This document shows, piece after piece, positions 1 to 8,206 of a stretch of DNA of 18,306 nt. Made by a program: the position numbers and the translations under genes. Within the stretch, counting starts at the first letter, position 1, and each line of letters opens with the position of its first letter. The stretch comes from Lachnospiraceae bacterium UBA3632 (lineage in GTDB: Bacteria > Bacillota > Clostridia > Lachnospirales > Lachnospiraceae), in contig DFKZ01000019.1 in assembly GCA_002373975.1 (NCBI GenBank), forward strand, positions 1 to 18,306, written 5' to 3'. Below the pieces are notes generated by a model, which saw nothing but the letters and a program-made list of their open reading frames with translations, did not search any database and was not told the DNA's origin.

Positions 1-794
1 TTAGCCGGGTAATCGTGAAGTTCTTTTTCGTCTCCCTCTTCTACCACAACCTTTACGGTCTGTCTGAGTACATTTGTGGAGAACACTTCTCCCTGAAGTC
101 CGTCGAATCCTTCAACAAAATCACCCACATCAGGCATGGTTTTGTTGAGTTCCTCATAGGTCTCCTCCTCGTATTTAAGGCAGCACATAAGCCGTCCGCA
201 CACACCCGAGATCTTGGTCGGATTCAGCGGAAGGTTCTGCTCCTTTGCCATTTTGATCGAAACCGGAACAAAATCCTCAAGATATGAGGCGCAACACATA
301 GGCCGCCCGCAGGCTCCGAGTCCCCCTATAGCCCTTGCTTCGTCCCTTACGCCTATCTGTCTGAGCTCTATCCTGGTCCTGAAGGTCCCTGCCAGATCCT
401 TTACAAGCTCGCGAAAATCAACGTATCCGTCCGATGTGAAATAGAAAAGTATCTTACTGTTGTCAAATGCATATTCAACCTCGGTCAGTTTCATGTCGAG
501 GCCGTGCTTTCTGATCCTCTCAAGGCATATATCGAAAGCATCCTTGCTTTTTCGCTTGTTTTCCTGTACCTGTTCCTCGTCCTTCTCCCCTGCTTTTCTG
601 AGCACCGGCTTAAGGGGCTGGAAAAACTTTTCCTCATCGACCTCTCTCATTCCGGTAACAGCCGTACCATAGTCAATTCCTGTTCCCGTTTCGACTATCA
701 CATGATCATCCTTTTGGATAATATGATCCCTGCAGTCGAAAAAATATGTCTTTCCGGAGTTTTTGAACTTAACTCCCACTATCTTTTTAATCAT
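1..794 (-). CDS. ricT: RicT/YaaT PSP1-domain protein (3' end beyond window)
   Basis: This partial gene starts at the ATG at 794 and reads 264 codons to the window edge with no stop, so only the C-terminal tail is missing (Bacillus YaaT is about 275 aa). The PSP1 domain is recognisable from the N-terminal strand IVGVKFKNSGKTYFF and the cysteine-rich blocks GACGRPMCC (residues 160-168) and GVCGRLMCC (197-205). In Bacillus subtilis RicT partners RicA and RicF in a complex that carries iron-sulfur clusters and stimulates RNase Y-dependent mRNA maturation, biofilm formation and sporulation; conserved RicT cysteines ligate the clusters. The cysteine pattern here is intact, so that role is likely kept. 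The gene follows holB by 18 nt, the order seen across Firmicutes. Family assignment is firm; function in this organism is inferred from the family. Confidence 0.92.
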   Translation of the reverse strand, partial: MIKKIVGVKFKNSGKTYFFDCRDHIIQKDDHVIVETGTGIDYGTAVTGMREVDEEKFFQPLKPVLRKAGEKDEEQVQENKRKSKDAFDICLERIRKHGLDMKLTEVEYAFDNSKILFYFTSDGYVDFRELVKDLAGTFRTRIELRQIGVRDEARAIGGLGACGRPMCCASYLEDFVPVSIKMAKEQNLPLNPTKISGVCGRLMCCLKYEEETYEELNKTMPDVGDFVEGFDGLQGEVFSTNVLRQTVKVVVEEGDEKELHDYPA

Positions 795-812
795 AGATCC
801 TGAACCTTGTGT

Positions 813-1805
813 TTATCCTTTCTCCTGAATCGTCAAAATAAGAAGCTCCATTGTCAGCTCGAAATTGACATTCGCTCCGAGCCTGAGCCTGGCTTTCTGA
901 AGAGCCTCCAGCACTTCTTCTATGCCCTCGTAACTACTCCTCTGAGCCACACGGCGTATGGTGGAAAGCTCCTCTCTGAATACCAGCTTGTCGGTCTCTC
1001 CCGTCGCCTTAAAAAGAAGCACATCCCGATACCATATGGCAATGATGTCAAGATAATCTCCCGGATCCACCTTGTACTCGGACATGGCTTTTATCGCCGC
1101 CACCGCATCGGGCAGTTCCATATCGCGGATCCCTTTTACCAGATTAAGCGTGGCGTTCTGCACTGCGGTAAAATCATCGCTGGATGCCATTTCCCTGGCT
1201 TTTCCGACATTTCCCTGAGCAAAGGCAACGCAGACATCTGCCTTGTAATCGGGTATCTTCATCTCAGTCATCAGATAGTCTTTAAGCACATCTGACGGAA
1301 CCGGCTTCATTTCCATCTCAATGCAGCGCGATCTGATGGTCGGAAGAAAACCTGCGGCATTCGTGGTAAGAAGCATTATGACCACATACTCCGGCGGTTC
1401 TTCCAATGTCTTGAGGATGGCATTCTGCGCCTGGGCAGTCATCTTCTCCGCCTCACTCACGATATAGATCTTATACGGTCCGCTGTAAGGCTTTATCGAG
1501 ACATCAGCGCTTATCTGCTCCCTCACGTCATCCACACCGATAGATGCAGGTTTTTCATGTGAGACATATTTAATATCCGGATGATTTCCCGACTGAGCCT
1601 GTTTGCAGGAATGGCATTCTCCGCAGGGCTCGTCTCCTCCCTTTTCACAAAGGAGCGCCTGAGCGAAAACTTTGGAGATAAACTCTTTACCGCTTGATCT
1701 TTCGCCGCTGATAATATACGCATGTGAAATTTTACTGAATTTGATGGCATTTTTCAGATTCGATTTGATCTGATCCTGCCCGATAATATCCCGGAACGTC
1801 GACAT
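813..1805 (-). CDS. holB: DNA polymerase III subunit delta-prime
   Basis: This 330 aa protein is the clamp-loader subunit delta-prime, which with tau/gamma and delta opens the sliding clamp onto primed DNA. The AAA+ fold is visible: the N-terminal FRDIIGQDQIKSNL segment, a P-loop-like GERSSGK (residues 34-40) followed by Glu instead of Ser/Thr, a zinc knuckle with Cys53, Cys61, Cys64 and Cys67, the segment AILKTLEEPPE, and the arginine-finger motif SRC near residue 160. The altered Walker A end fits the usual ATPase-inactive state of delta-prime. Start: ATG at 1805 preceded by AGGGCAGGA. It lies 48 nt after yaaR and 18 nt before ricT in one housekeeping operon. Length and domain order are normal for the family. 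Confidence 0.95.
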   Translation of the reverse strand: MSTFRDIIGQDQIKSNLKNAIKFSKISHAYIISGERSSGKEFISKVFAQALLCEKGGDEPCGECHSCKQAQSGNHPDIKYVSHEKPASIGVDDVREQISADVSIKPYSGPYKIYIVSEAEKMTAQAQNAILKTLEEPPEYVVIMLLTTNAAGFLPTIRSRCIEMEMKPVPSDVLKDYLMTEMKIPDYKADVCVAFAQGNVGKAREMASSDDFTAVQNATLNLVKGIRDMELPDAVAAIKAMSEYKVDPGDYLDIIAIWYRDVLLFKATGETDKLVFREELSTIRRVAQRSSYEGIEEVLEALQKARLRLGANVNFELTMELLILTIQEKG

Positions 1806-1853
1806 ATCCTGCCCTTTCTATATGGCTTTTTCATTTCTTCTCCCGCTGCCCTG

Positions 1854-2294
1854 TCAGGTGAAGATATCCAGCAAAAGCCCCTGTATCTCACCGATCTTGC
1901 CGAGGATCTCCATGTTGTCCTTCTCGTCTTTCATAAGTTCTTGGGCAAGAGCGTCCAGATTCTCGTCCACCAGCCTTATGATCCCGTATACTCTGTGTCT
2001 GCCTCTTTTATCCAGAAAATTCTCTCTCGAGAATTCATGAGATCTCGATACTATTTCGTTTAAAAAATCTTTTACCAGCCCGCGATAATGCTTCATATCT
2101 TTGACATCACGTTTTTTTGCAAGCTTTTTTCCTTCTTCGGTGATCTCCTGCATAAGCGCGCTTAAGTGAGCCTGAAGCTCGCTTTCCGCGATATTGCTGG
2201 CAAGCATAAACTTGAATGTCCCGTCGGTAGGTTGCGGGGCCTGCGTCTGCTGTACCTGCTGCACTTGCTGAGTCTGGTTAACCTTTATATCCAC
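1854..2294 (-). CDS. yaaR: YaaR family protein (DUF327)
   Basis: This small 146 aa soluble protein of the DUF327/YaaR family has an N-terminal Gln-rich low-complexity stretch (residues 8-21, QQVQQVQQTQ-like) followed by an all-helical domain. Typical family signatures are FKFMLASN, the segment around KHYRGLVKDFLNEIV and the RGRHRVYGIIRLVDENLDAL block. The biochemical role of YaaR is not established. In Bacillus subtilis it lies directly upstream of holB, as here, so the assignment rests on sequence pattern and synteny. The start is GTG at 2294, only 6 nt after the stop of the preceding gene, with AGGA about 9 nt upstream. No membrane segment or signal peptide is visible. Confidence 0.88.
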   Translation of the reverse strand: MDIKVNQTQQVQQVQQTQAPQPTDGTFKFMLASNIAESELQAHLSALMQEITEEGKKLAKKRDVKDMKHYRGLVKDFLNEIVSRSHEFSRENFLDKRGRHRVYGIIRLVDENLDALAQELMKDEKDNMEILGKIGEIQGLLLDIFT

Positions 2295-2300
2295 CCTGAT

Positions 2301-2906
2301 CTATCCTCGCGCAGAATCTACGATTCCTTTAATATAATCACTTATCTCGTAAACACATCCGTCCAGACTGTCATTCTCATTTCTGAAACGCCTTTTTACT
2401 CCCTCTCTCTCAAGATTGGCATCCGAAAAGTCTTCATCGTCTGCCAGAAATCTTCTACACAGCTCTCTGTAATTGGGTCTTTCCTGTTTCCTCTCGCGCT
2501 TGAGGGCTCGCTGAAGTCTTTCTCCGTCATCAAGTTCCACGTAAACCGGTATCACTCTTCCCTCGCCAAAGTACTCACGCAGGCCATGATACTGCTCGAG
2601 CGTACCGATTATCAGGTAATTCTCATCTTCCTTTATGTTCCCGTCATCCACCGTAAAATATCTCCACGGACCCGCTGCGGTATTGTATATCCTCGTCTCG
2701 ATAACTCTGCCTTCACTCTTTAGCTTCTCATAGCCCTCTTCATCCGTGAAATGATACTCTCTTCCGTCAACTTCTTTTATACGGATAGGCCTTGTGGTGT
2801 AGGAAACGATTTCGTGAAGCCCAAGTTCTTCACAGGCAATGACTCTTTTATATATTGTGTCTTTTCCCGATGCGCTTTTTCCCATCAGGCAGAAGATTGT
2901 TCCCAT
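2301..2906 (-). CDS. Guanylate-kinase-like nucleotide kinase
   Basis: This 201 aa P-loop kinase resembles guanylate kinase (GMP + ATP to GDP + ADP). The P-loop is GKSASGKDT (residues 9-17) and the GMP-binding block reads SYTTRP (35-40) followed by EVDGREYHF, close to the family pattern SYTTRPPRPGEVDGxDYHF but lacking the RPGE run. The lid and C-terminal part (RALKRERKQERPNY onward) is divergent and rich in charged residues. It occupies the place where Bacillus carries thymidylate kinase (tmk) between yaaO and yaaR. It could be a second guanylate kinase or a kinase with altered nucleotide specificity; because the P-loop and acceptor motif are kept, catalysis seems possible. The start ATG has AGAGGA upstream, and the gene lies 15 nt after the decarboxylase stop. 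Gene symbol withheld because the main gmk is probably elsewhere. Confidence 0.8.
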   Translation of the reverse strand: MGTIFCLMGKSASGKDTIYKRVIACEELGLHEIVSYTTRPIRIKEVDGREYHFTDEEGYEKLKSEGRVIETRIYNTAAGPWRYFTVDDGNIKEDENYLIIGTLEQYHGLREYFGEGRVIPVYVELDDGERLQRALKRERKQERPNYRELCRRFLADDEDFSDANLEREGVKRRFRNENDSLDGCVYEISDYIKGIVDSARG

Positions 2907-2921
2907 TTTTTCCTCTTTTGT

Positions 2922-4361
2922 TCAGATGTGTTTTAATAAGCCTTCGCCCTTAAGGACGCTTATCATTCCATCTTTTATCCCGGACACTTCCAGCTTTTCG
3001 CCGATGTATCTTTTTATAAGCTTTACGTGTTCTCTTTCTATTATCTCTCCCATTGCAAGAAGAGGAGTCCCCGGCGGATATAATCCCACGATTTCCCCGG
3101 ATATCCTTCCCGCGGATTCCTCGACGGGGATCTCTTCCGACTCTGTCTTCCATGCACTTCCCGGCGGCAGTGCAATCTTCGGACGTGGGATATCATAATA
3201 TTCCGTTATGACAGTACCGGTGCATCCGCTCTCTGCCTTTTTGCGGAGGGTCTCGTCGATTTTTGCAAGAGCGTCAAAGAGCCTTTTGTAAGCCTCCCTG
3301 TCATCGGAAACGGTAAACATCGCAAGAACATATCTCTCCGAGCTCATTTCCGTTTCCGCTCCGTACTCATTTCTCAGGATCTCGGATAATTCGGTACCGG
3401 TCATGAATATATTATTGCCATCCGATGCCGACAGCAAAAGCTTTCCGGCGTCATTTATGCCTTTGCAAAACGGGTATGCGCTGATATACTTCAGCTCATT
3501 GTTTATTTTCGAAACCAGCCCGGCATAATTATTCTCCAGTGTTTCAAGAAGCTCACCGCCCCGGGCTGCCATAAGCCTCACCGCTCCGTCAATGCCCGCC
3601 ATAAGCGGATAGGAAGGGCTGCTGGACTGAAATACTCTCAGATATCTTTCAATACGATCCTTTTTTACAAGGCTTCCGTTTACGTGAAGAAGCGCTGTCT
3701 GGGTGGGGGCCGGAAGAGTTTTGTGCGTGCTCTGGATCACTATGTCTGCCCCGGCTCTGCAGGCGCTGTATTTACCGCCCAGATACGGAAGATGTGCTCC
3801 GTGGGCTTCGTCCACTATAAGCGGGATCCCGCGCAAGTGGGCGATCTTTGCTATTTCTTCCACCTTGCACAGGCATCCCTCGTAGGTCGGAGATACAATA
3901 AACACAGCCTCCGCATCGGGGTTCTCCTCCATTGCCTTTCCTATTTCATCCGGCGTCACGGCTTTACAAAAGCCCCACTTTTTTTCCGTCTCCGGATAAA
4001 TATATGCCGGGATCGCATTTCTGAGCGCCATCCCGTGGTAGGCGGATTTATGTGCATTCCTGACTATTATCAGCTTCCCGCCCTCGGATACCGCCGCAAA
4101 TATGGCGGAAATCACACCGGCTGTGCTTCCGTTTATCAAAAAATAAGAATGGTCCGCGCCGGTTACCCCGGCGCAGTATTCCTGAGCATCTTTTAAGATC
4201 CCTGTGGGGGCGTGAAGATTATCGGTCCCCTGCACCTCCGTCAGGTCTATCAGTGCTGTTTTCTCCGGAAGAAAACTCTGTTCTTTTCTTTTGTGTCCGG
4301 GCATGTGATAGGGATAAATATCTTTGTGTCCGTATTCAGTCAGCTCTTCGTATAAATTCAT
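2922..4361 (-). CDS. Orn/Lys/Arg decarboxylase family PLP enzyme (YaaO-like)
   Basis: This 479 aa fold-type I PLP enzyme belongs to the short Orn/Lys/Arg decarboxylase group that includes YaaO and SpeA of Bacillus. Visible motifs are MPGHKR (residues 20-25), GTDNLHAP (45-52), the PLP-aspartate motif DEAHGAH (184-190) and the PLP-lysine motif STHKTLPA with Lys214. The C-terminal domain has the family block LPPGSAW and GLYPPGTPLL. It lacks the N-terminal wing domain of the inducible E. coli decarboxylases, as expected for this group. The reaction is decarboxylation of a basic amino acid to a diamine or agmatine; the substrate cannot be read from the sequence. It opens the housekeeping operon, with AGGGG about 5 nt before the ATG at 4361. 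Confidence 0.92.
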   Translation of the reverse strand: MNLYEELTEYGHKDIYPYHMPGHKRKEQSFLPEKTALIDLTEVQGTDNLHAPTGILKDAQEYCAGVTGADHSYFLINGSTAGVISAIFAAVSEGGKLIIVRNAHKSAYHGMALRNAIPAYIYPETEKKWGFCKAVTPDEIGKAMEENPDAEAVFIVSPTYEGCLCKVEEIAKIAHLRGIPLIVDEAHGAHLPYLGGKYSACRAGADIVIQSTHKTLPAPTQTALLHVNGSLVKKDRIERYLRVFQSSSPSYPLMAGIDGAVRLMAARGGELLETLENNYAGLVSKINNELKYISAYPFCKGINDAGKLLLSASDGNNIFMTGTELSEILRNEYGAETEMSSERYVLAMFTVSDDREAYKRLFDALAKIDETLRKKAESGCTGTVITEYYDIPRPKIALPPGSAWKTESEEIPVEESAGRISGEIVGLYPPGTPLLAMGEIIEREHVKLIKRYIGEKLEVSGIKDGMISVLKGEGLLKHI

Positions 4362-4408
4362 AGACCCCTGCCGCCCACATCACCTTTCCACGGGCTACAC
4401 TACGCCCA

Positions 4409-4440
4409 ATCATACATAGTATATTCTAACATTTTTCGGG
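4409..4440 (-). promoter_or_regulatory. Possible promoter of the decarboxylase-holB-ricT operon
   Basis: The 106-nt gap between the glycan operon and the decarboxylase is AT-rich at 4409-4440. On the minus strand it contains two -10-like hexamers, TATACT (4418-4423) and TATGAT (4409-4414). No convincing -35 element stands at 17 nt from either, so the exact promoter is uncertain. A terminator lies just upstream, which means the housekeeping operon needs its own start here. Confidence 0.35.
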
Positions 4441-4441
4441 C

Positions 4442-4469
4442 AAAAAAAAAAGAGCTCGCGCCCTTTTTT
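4442..4469 (-). terminator. Rho-independent terminator ending the glycan operon
   Basis: Reading the minus strand immediately after the ATP-grasp stop codon: six A, then GGGC, loop GCGA (a GNRA tetraloop), GCTC, then ten T. The stem is four pairs (one G-U) extended by six A-U pairs, followed by a continuing U tract. It cleanly closes the 14-gene operon. Confidence 0.85.
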
Positions 4470-5412
4470 AGCCCTGTCTGCCAAGCACTACGTCGTCCAT
4501 AACTTTTACGCCGATCATGCCCTCAGCATTATTAATATATCCCGGAACCGGTATACCGTCCGAGGAGTCCACCCACCATACGGCATCAGTGAATCCGAAT
4601 TTATGTCTGAACCCCGTAGTGCTGGAAAGCCTTGGGTTGATCTCAAACACATAATACTTTTCTCCCTGCTTTCTAAGCTGTATATTAAAGCATCCTTTAA
4701 GATCAAAGGCTTTTGCCGCCTTTGCGGCAAGTTCCCCGATCCCGGGGATATTGCATACTTCAACAAAAACGGAAAGGCCTCCGTATCCCAGCTGTCTTTT
4801 TAAAGTAATGGAATTGATCACCGATCCGTCCGAGAACACGCCTACCGTGTATTCGTTATCGACATCCCCGACAAGTTCCTGACAGATCATTCCGGATTTT
4901 TCACATTCTTCCCATTCTTTTTCGTCATGTATCGTCTTAAGCTTTTTGCTCCCGCAGCCACTGTCCGACTTTATGATAAAAGGATAGCTCAGCCCGCCTT
5001 TGTAGCTTTCCGCATAATATGTTTCCGGCGTGTCGATACCGGCTTCTTTGAGAAACCCTGCAGTCTTATACTTGCTCATACAGATTTCGATTATCTTTCT
5101 GTTATTGATAAGGAGCTTTATACCTCTCTTTTCGAAGTAATCCCGTCTTTCATTCCACAGTGAGATCTCATATTCCGTTGTAGGGAGAAAATGCGTTATC
5201 CCATACTCGTCAAGCAGCTTTTCCACAAAAGGAACATAGCTTTCGTCATCATACCTTGGTGCGACAAAAGCTTTTTTTATAACATCCATATAAGGGGTGT
5301 ACTTTTTTATATCCATCCCGTATAACTCATCGGGATCATTACTGTCCTTCAGACATCTGATTATTGAGCAGGCAACGTCCCCGCCTATTCCGGTAATAAG
5401 TATTCTCCTCAT
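4468..5412 (-). CDS. ATP-grasp domain protein (carbamoyl-phosphate-synthase-like ligase)
   Basis: This 314 aa protein has an N-terminal Rossmann-like pre-ATP-grasp domain starting with ILITGIGGDVACSII (residues 4-18) and a central ATP-grasp domain. Visible ATP-grasp marks are FIIKSDSGCGSKKL (145-158) with the nucleotide-binding lysine and flexible loop, the CQEL hinge (177-180), NEYTVGVFSDG (186-196), and the metal-binding FEINPR (256-261). ATP-grasp enzymes join a carboxylate to an amine or thiol through an acyl-phosphate; the substrate here is unknown. The start codon overlaps the phosphoesterase stop by 4 nt (ATGA), so the two are translationally coupled. As the last gene of a pseudaminic-acid operon it may add an amino acid or similar group to the glycan or a precursor, but that is inference. 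Related proteins are common in capsule and surface-polysaccharide clusters. Confidence 0.82.
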   Translation of the reverse strand: MRRILITGIGGDVACSIIRCLKDSNDPDELYGMDIKKYTPYMDVIKKAFVAPRYDDESYVPFVEKLLDEYGITHFLPTTEYEISLWNERRDYFEKRGIKLLINNRKIIEICMSKYKTAGFLKEAGIDTPETYYAESYKGGLSYPFIIKSDSGCGSKKLKTIHDEKEWEECEKSGMICQELVGDVDNEYTVGVFSDGSVINSITLKRQLGYGGLSVFVEVCNIPGIGELAAKAAKAFDLKGCFNIQLRKQGEKYYVFEINPRLSSTTGFRHKFGFTDAVWWVDSSDGIPVPGYINNAEGMIGVKVMDDVVLGRQG

Positions 5413-6086
5413 GATCTTCTGTAAAAAATCTCCTCAAGATATTTGTTTTCGGGATCATTCTTTCTCGCAACTTCTATTATGGGTTTTGTATCGATCTCAA
5501 AATGACGGAAGGCGATCTCCATTGTCCTGTCATCTATGCTGCAGTAAGAGAATCCTTTTCCGTCTCTGGGCTGACCAAGTGAACCGGGGTTTATCCAGAG
5601 GATATCTCCCTCTCTTCTTAACATCGCATAATGAGTATGTCCGGAAATGCATGCAAATCCCTTTTCCTTGCGATCGATCCCGGAGTCGGGATATATGCGT
5701 CCTTCCAACGGATCTTCCGGAGTTCCGTGAACAACTGAAAACGATCTGCCCCCGATGGTGATTTCCGCTCTTAACGGCAGTCGCTGCACGTATTCCAAAA
5801 CGGAATCATCTTTGCATTTATAGGACGATCCGTACTTTTTTATCAGCTTCTCCGTAGTCTCTGTATCGTCATACGCATCGATATAATACTGATCGTGATT
5901 TCCCCTGACTGCCGTCAGATCCTCAATGCTTTCAAGCAGTCTGACGCACTCCTTTTCACCATAATAATATCCGCAGACATCCCCGCAAAATATAAACTTT
6001 TTATCGCTGCCCGGCTTTTCCTCTTCAAGCAGTTTCCGAAGAGCAATATCATTGCCGTGAACGTCGGAAAAAATAATATATTTCAT
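5409..6086 (-). CDS. Metallophosphoesterase (calcineurin-like, YfcE type)
   Basis: This 225 aa dinuclear-metal phosphoesterase carries all motifs of the family: SDVHGN (residues 7-12), GDVCGY (35-40), RGNHDQ (61-66), a VVHGTPED histidine motif, and SGHTHY followed by NPGSLGQPRDG. The small size and the GSLGQPRDG ending fit the YfcE/MJ0936-like group that cleaves phosphodiesters or phosphomonoesters of nucleotides or sugars. It lies 11 nt after the GT2 gene and overlaps the ATP-grasp gene by 4 nt. Its place in the cluster suggests dephosphorylation of a sugar phosphate or other intermediate, but nothing in the sequence names the substrate. Confidence 0.88.
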   Translation of the reverse strand: MKYIIFSDVHGNDIALRKLLEEEKPGSDKKFIFCGDVCGYYYGEKECVRLLESIEDLTAVRGNHDQYYIDAYDDTETTEKLIKKYGSSYKCKDDSVLEYVQRLPLRAEITIGGRSFSVVHGTPEDPLEGRIYPDSGIDRKEKGFACISGHTHYAMLRREGDILWINPGSLGQPRDGKGFSYCSIDDRTMEIAFRHFEIDTKPIIEVARKNDPENKYLEEIFYRRS

Positions 6087-6097
6087 CTGATGGATCC

Positions 6098-7126
6098 CTA
6101 TCGTCCTTTTCCTGCCATTTCACGGTATTTCCACAGCAGGGAGTATTTTATGAAAAACAAAAAAGAATTCTTCATCATAAGATCCGTATAACTTTTCTGT
6201 TCATCATCCATAAATCTGCCGTAAAACTTGTTGCTCCTGAAACCCGGAAACTCTTCCAGCATGCGCTTTTTTATGTGTTTTATTACGGAATACTTTTTAC
6301 CTTTTTTCATTCTCATATAGGAGAAGACCGTATTTGTAAAATACACGGTGGTAAAAATATTCTCTATCTCTTCCCGATACTCTTCCAGAAAACCTCTTTT
6401 TTTCATTTCGGAGAGCATCATCTCCCCGGCTTCAAGTCTGTCAAAACATCTTCTTTCGGTGATAGTATGTACCGTTGAGGAATCATGCTGATAATAATAA
6501 TACAGTGGTTCGTCTATGTACTCAAAATGCTCATAATACATAGCCCAGACCGGTCCTGCCGCGTTGTCCTCATAGAAGATGTTTTCCGGGAATGACAGAT
6601 TATTATCCTTTATCAGAGATGCACGGTACACTTTTGTTACCATGCTCGAAAGATTATTCAGGTATTTCTTTCTTTTTTCCGGGGTAAGATCACCGGTTAT
6701 ATCTGAAAGGTCCGGCCTTACTGTTTTCCCCACCTTCATCGTGTGTTCATATACAAGCGAGTAACAGCAGCCGACAATATCAGCCCCTGTTTCTTCCCCA
6801 CGACGTATCATTTTTTCGTAATAAACCGGGCTGATCCAGTCATCCGAGTCGACAAATCCTATCCACTCGCCCCGGGAGGCTTTTATTCCTTCATTCTTTG
6901 CACCGCCCTGATGTCTGTTGTCGGGATAAGATATCACGCGTATTACAGAAGGATTCTTCTTTTCATACTCTCGCAGTATTTGGAGTGAATTGTCTGTCGA
7001 TGCATCATCAACCGCAATTATCTCATATTCATCCTTCAGCGTTTGACAGAGAAGGGAATCCAGGCAATATTCAAGTTTTCCTTCCGCCGCCATATTGTAG
7101 ACGGGAACAATAATACTTAATTTCAT
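6098..7126 (-). CDS. Family 2 glycosyltransferase
   Basis: This 342 aa GT-A fold transferase begins with the GT2 signature SIIVPVYN (residues 4-11), followed by VDDASTDNS (39-47), GGAKNEGI (74-81) and the metal/nucleotide DxD-type motif VDSDDW (92-97). The C-terminal third is charged, without an obvious transmembrane helix, so it is probably a cytosolic enzyme acting on a nucleotide-sugar donor. The acceptor is unknown. It stands 27 nt after pseG and 11 nt before the phosphoesterase. In this context it probably builds the same glycan that receives pseudaminic acid. No truncation is apparent. Confidence 0.9.
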   Translation of the reverse strand: MKLSIIVPVYNMAAEGKLEYCLDSLLCQTLKDEYEIIAVDDASTDNSLQILREYEKKNPSVIRVISYPDNRHQGGAKNEGIKASRGEWIGFVDSDDWISPVYYEKMIRRGEETGADIVGCCYSLVYEHTMKVGKTVRPDLSDITGDLTPEKRKKYLNNLSSMVTKVYRASLIKDNNLSFPENIFYEDNAAGPVWAMYYEHFEYIDEPLYYYYQHDSSTVHTITERRCFDRLEAGEMMLSEMKKRGFLEEYREEIENIFTTVYFTNTVFSYMRMKKGKKYSVIKHIKKRMLEEFPGFRSNKFYGRFMDDEQKSYTDLMMKNSFLFFIKYSLLWKYREMAGKGR

Positions 7127-7153
7127 CTCTATACCCTGTGGGACGAACCGGAT

Positions 7154-8206
7154 TCAACCTGCCATTTCAATCAGTTTATCAGCTATTCTCTCGGCACCTT
7201 TTCCGTCGGTGATGCAGGCCGCAGACATTGAAAGACGGGCGCGTTCCGAAGGATCACCGATAAGATTCTTTATTCTGTCGTAAAGTCTATCATAGAAAAT
7301 ATCGCCTTCTCTTGCATCACCTGCGGAGAGCATAGCCCCACGCTCCAAAAAAGCTTTTTCCGCCGGGATCTGATTGTCCGCCAGCACGTAAGTAACAGTG
7401 GGTACTGCGCATGCGCACAGCTCATACAGTGTGCTGCCGGCTGCGGATACCGCCATATCGCAGTCCTCCATAAGAGACTTCATATCGGTCACATTCCTGT
7501 GAATTTCTATTTTCCCGTTTGATCTGTCTCCCAGCTCTGTCATCTTTTCGTAATCCGTCGACATTGAGCCGATCACGAAATGAAAGCGGATATCGGACAA
7601 AGCTTTAGGATCTGTATCATCTATGATCTTTTGGGCAAGCTTTGGCGCTACGTGAGTCGGGTCCGCACCCCCCGTCATTATCAGGATATTATCTGCAATT
7701 TCTTTTATTCCGCGTTCTTTTTTTATTCCGAATTCCTTTCTGAGCGGAGCGTATTCCGGCCCCAGGATGAATTCGGGTTCTTTTATATTATCATTCTTAT
7801 AGATGTTTTTATACTTTTCCGGATCAGCAAAAACATTGTAATTTATCAGCACATCCGTCTCGAATGCATCTGAAGTCCGATCATCGATATATACGGTTTT
7901 TTTGCTCTCCCCAATAAGGCTGAAATAACTGTCCGTAACATAATAGCTGTCAACGATAACGACGGGTGCCGACTTGAAAGCAGCCAGTTCCTTTAATGCA
8001 GGGAGCTCTGCTTCCATATTATCAAAAGAAGTATGAAGTACAATGCATTCATATCCCCTTTTTTCAATAAGCGTTTTCATCTTATCATCGGCAGATACAA
8101 ATACGGATTCTTCGCCCTTTCTTTTCAGGCTGTCTGCGATGGAAAGGCATCTCATTATATGACCCGTTCCCACTTTTTCGTTTCCGTCCGCTCTGAATAA
8201 AAACAT
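7154..8206 (-). CDS. pseG: UDP-2,4-diacetamido-2,4,6-trideoxy-beta-L-altropyranose hydrolase PseG
   Basis: This 350 aa GT-B fold hydrolase removes UDP from the altrose intermediate, giving the free sugar that PseI condenses with phosphoenolpyruvate. Diagnostic features are FRADGN (residues 4-9), the GTGHIMRC block (13-20) with the catalytic histidine at 16, YIDDR (106-110), LGPEYAPLR (148-156), MTGGADPTH (177-185) and the nucleotide-binding AAGSTLYELCACAVPT segment (255-270). Length is normal if slightly long (Campylobacter PseG is about 274 aa; Firmicute versions are longer). Its ATG directly abuts the pseI stop (TAAATG), strong evidence for joint expression. No GNAT acetyltransferase (PseH) is fused to it. 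The adjoining pseI and pseF support this over other MurG-like hydrolases. Confidence 0.9.
   Translation of the reverse strand: MFLFRADGNEKVGTGHIMRCLSIADSLKRKGEESVFVSADDKMKTLIEKRGYECIVLHTSFDNMEAELPALKELAAFKSAPVVIVDSYYVTDSYFSLIGESKKTVYIDDRTSDAFETDVLINYNVFADPEKYKNIYKNDNIKEPEFILGPEYAPLRKEFGIKKERGIKEIADNILIMTGGADPTHVAPKLAQKIIDDTDPKALSDIRFHFVIGSMSTDYEKMTELGDRSNGKIEIHRNVTDMKSLMEDCDMAVSAAGSTLYELCACAVPTVTYVLADNQIPAEKAFLERGAMLSAGDAREGDIFYDRLYDRIKNLIGDPSERARLSMSAACITDGKGAERIADKLIEMAG

Noticed and set aside
807..1295. Plus-strand 162-codon open frame
   Set aside because: It is antisense to holB, whose motifs are complete; the peptide has no family resemblance.
2166..2723. Plus-strand 185-codon open frame
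   Set aside because: It runs antisense across both yaaR and the kinase gene, crossing their boundary; a shadow of the coding strand.
3684..4196. Plus-strand 170-codon open frame
   Set aside because: It lies wholly antisense to the well-supported PLP decarboxylase, shows no recognisable domain and has no convincing ribosome binding site.
4362..4467. Mobile element or attachment site between the two operons
   Set aside because: Only a terminator and a probable promoter are visible; there are no terminal repeats, integrase or transposase genes.
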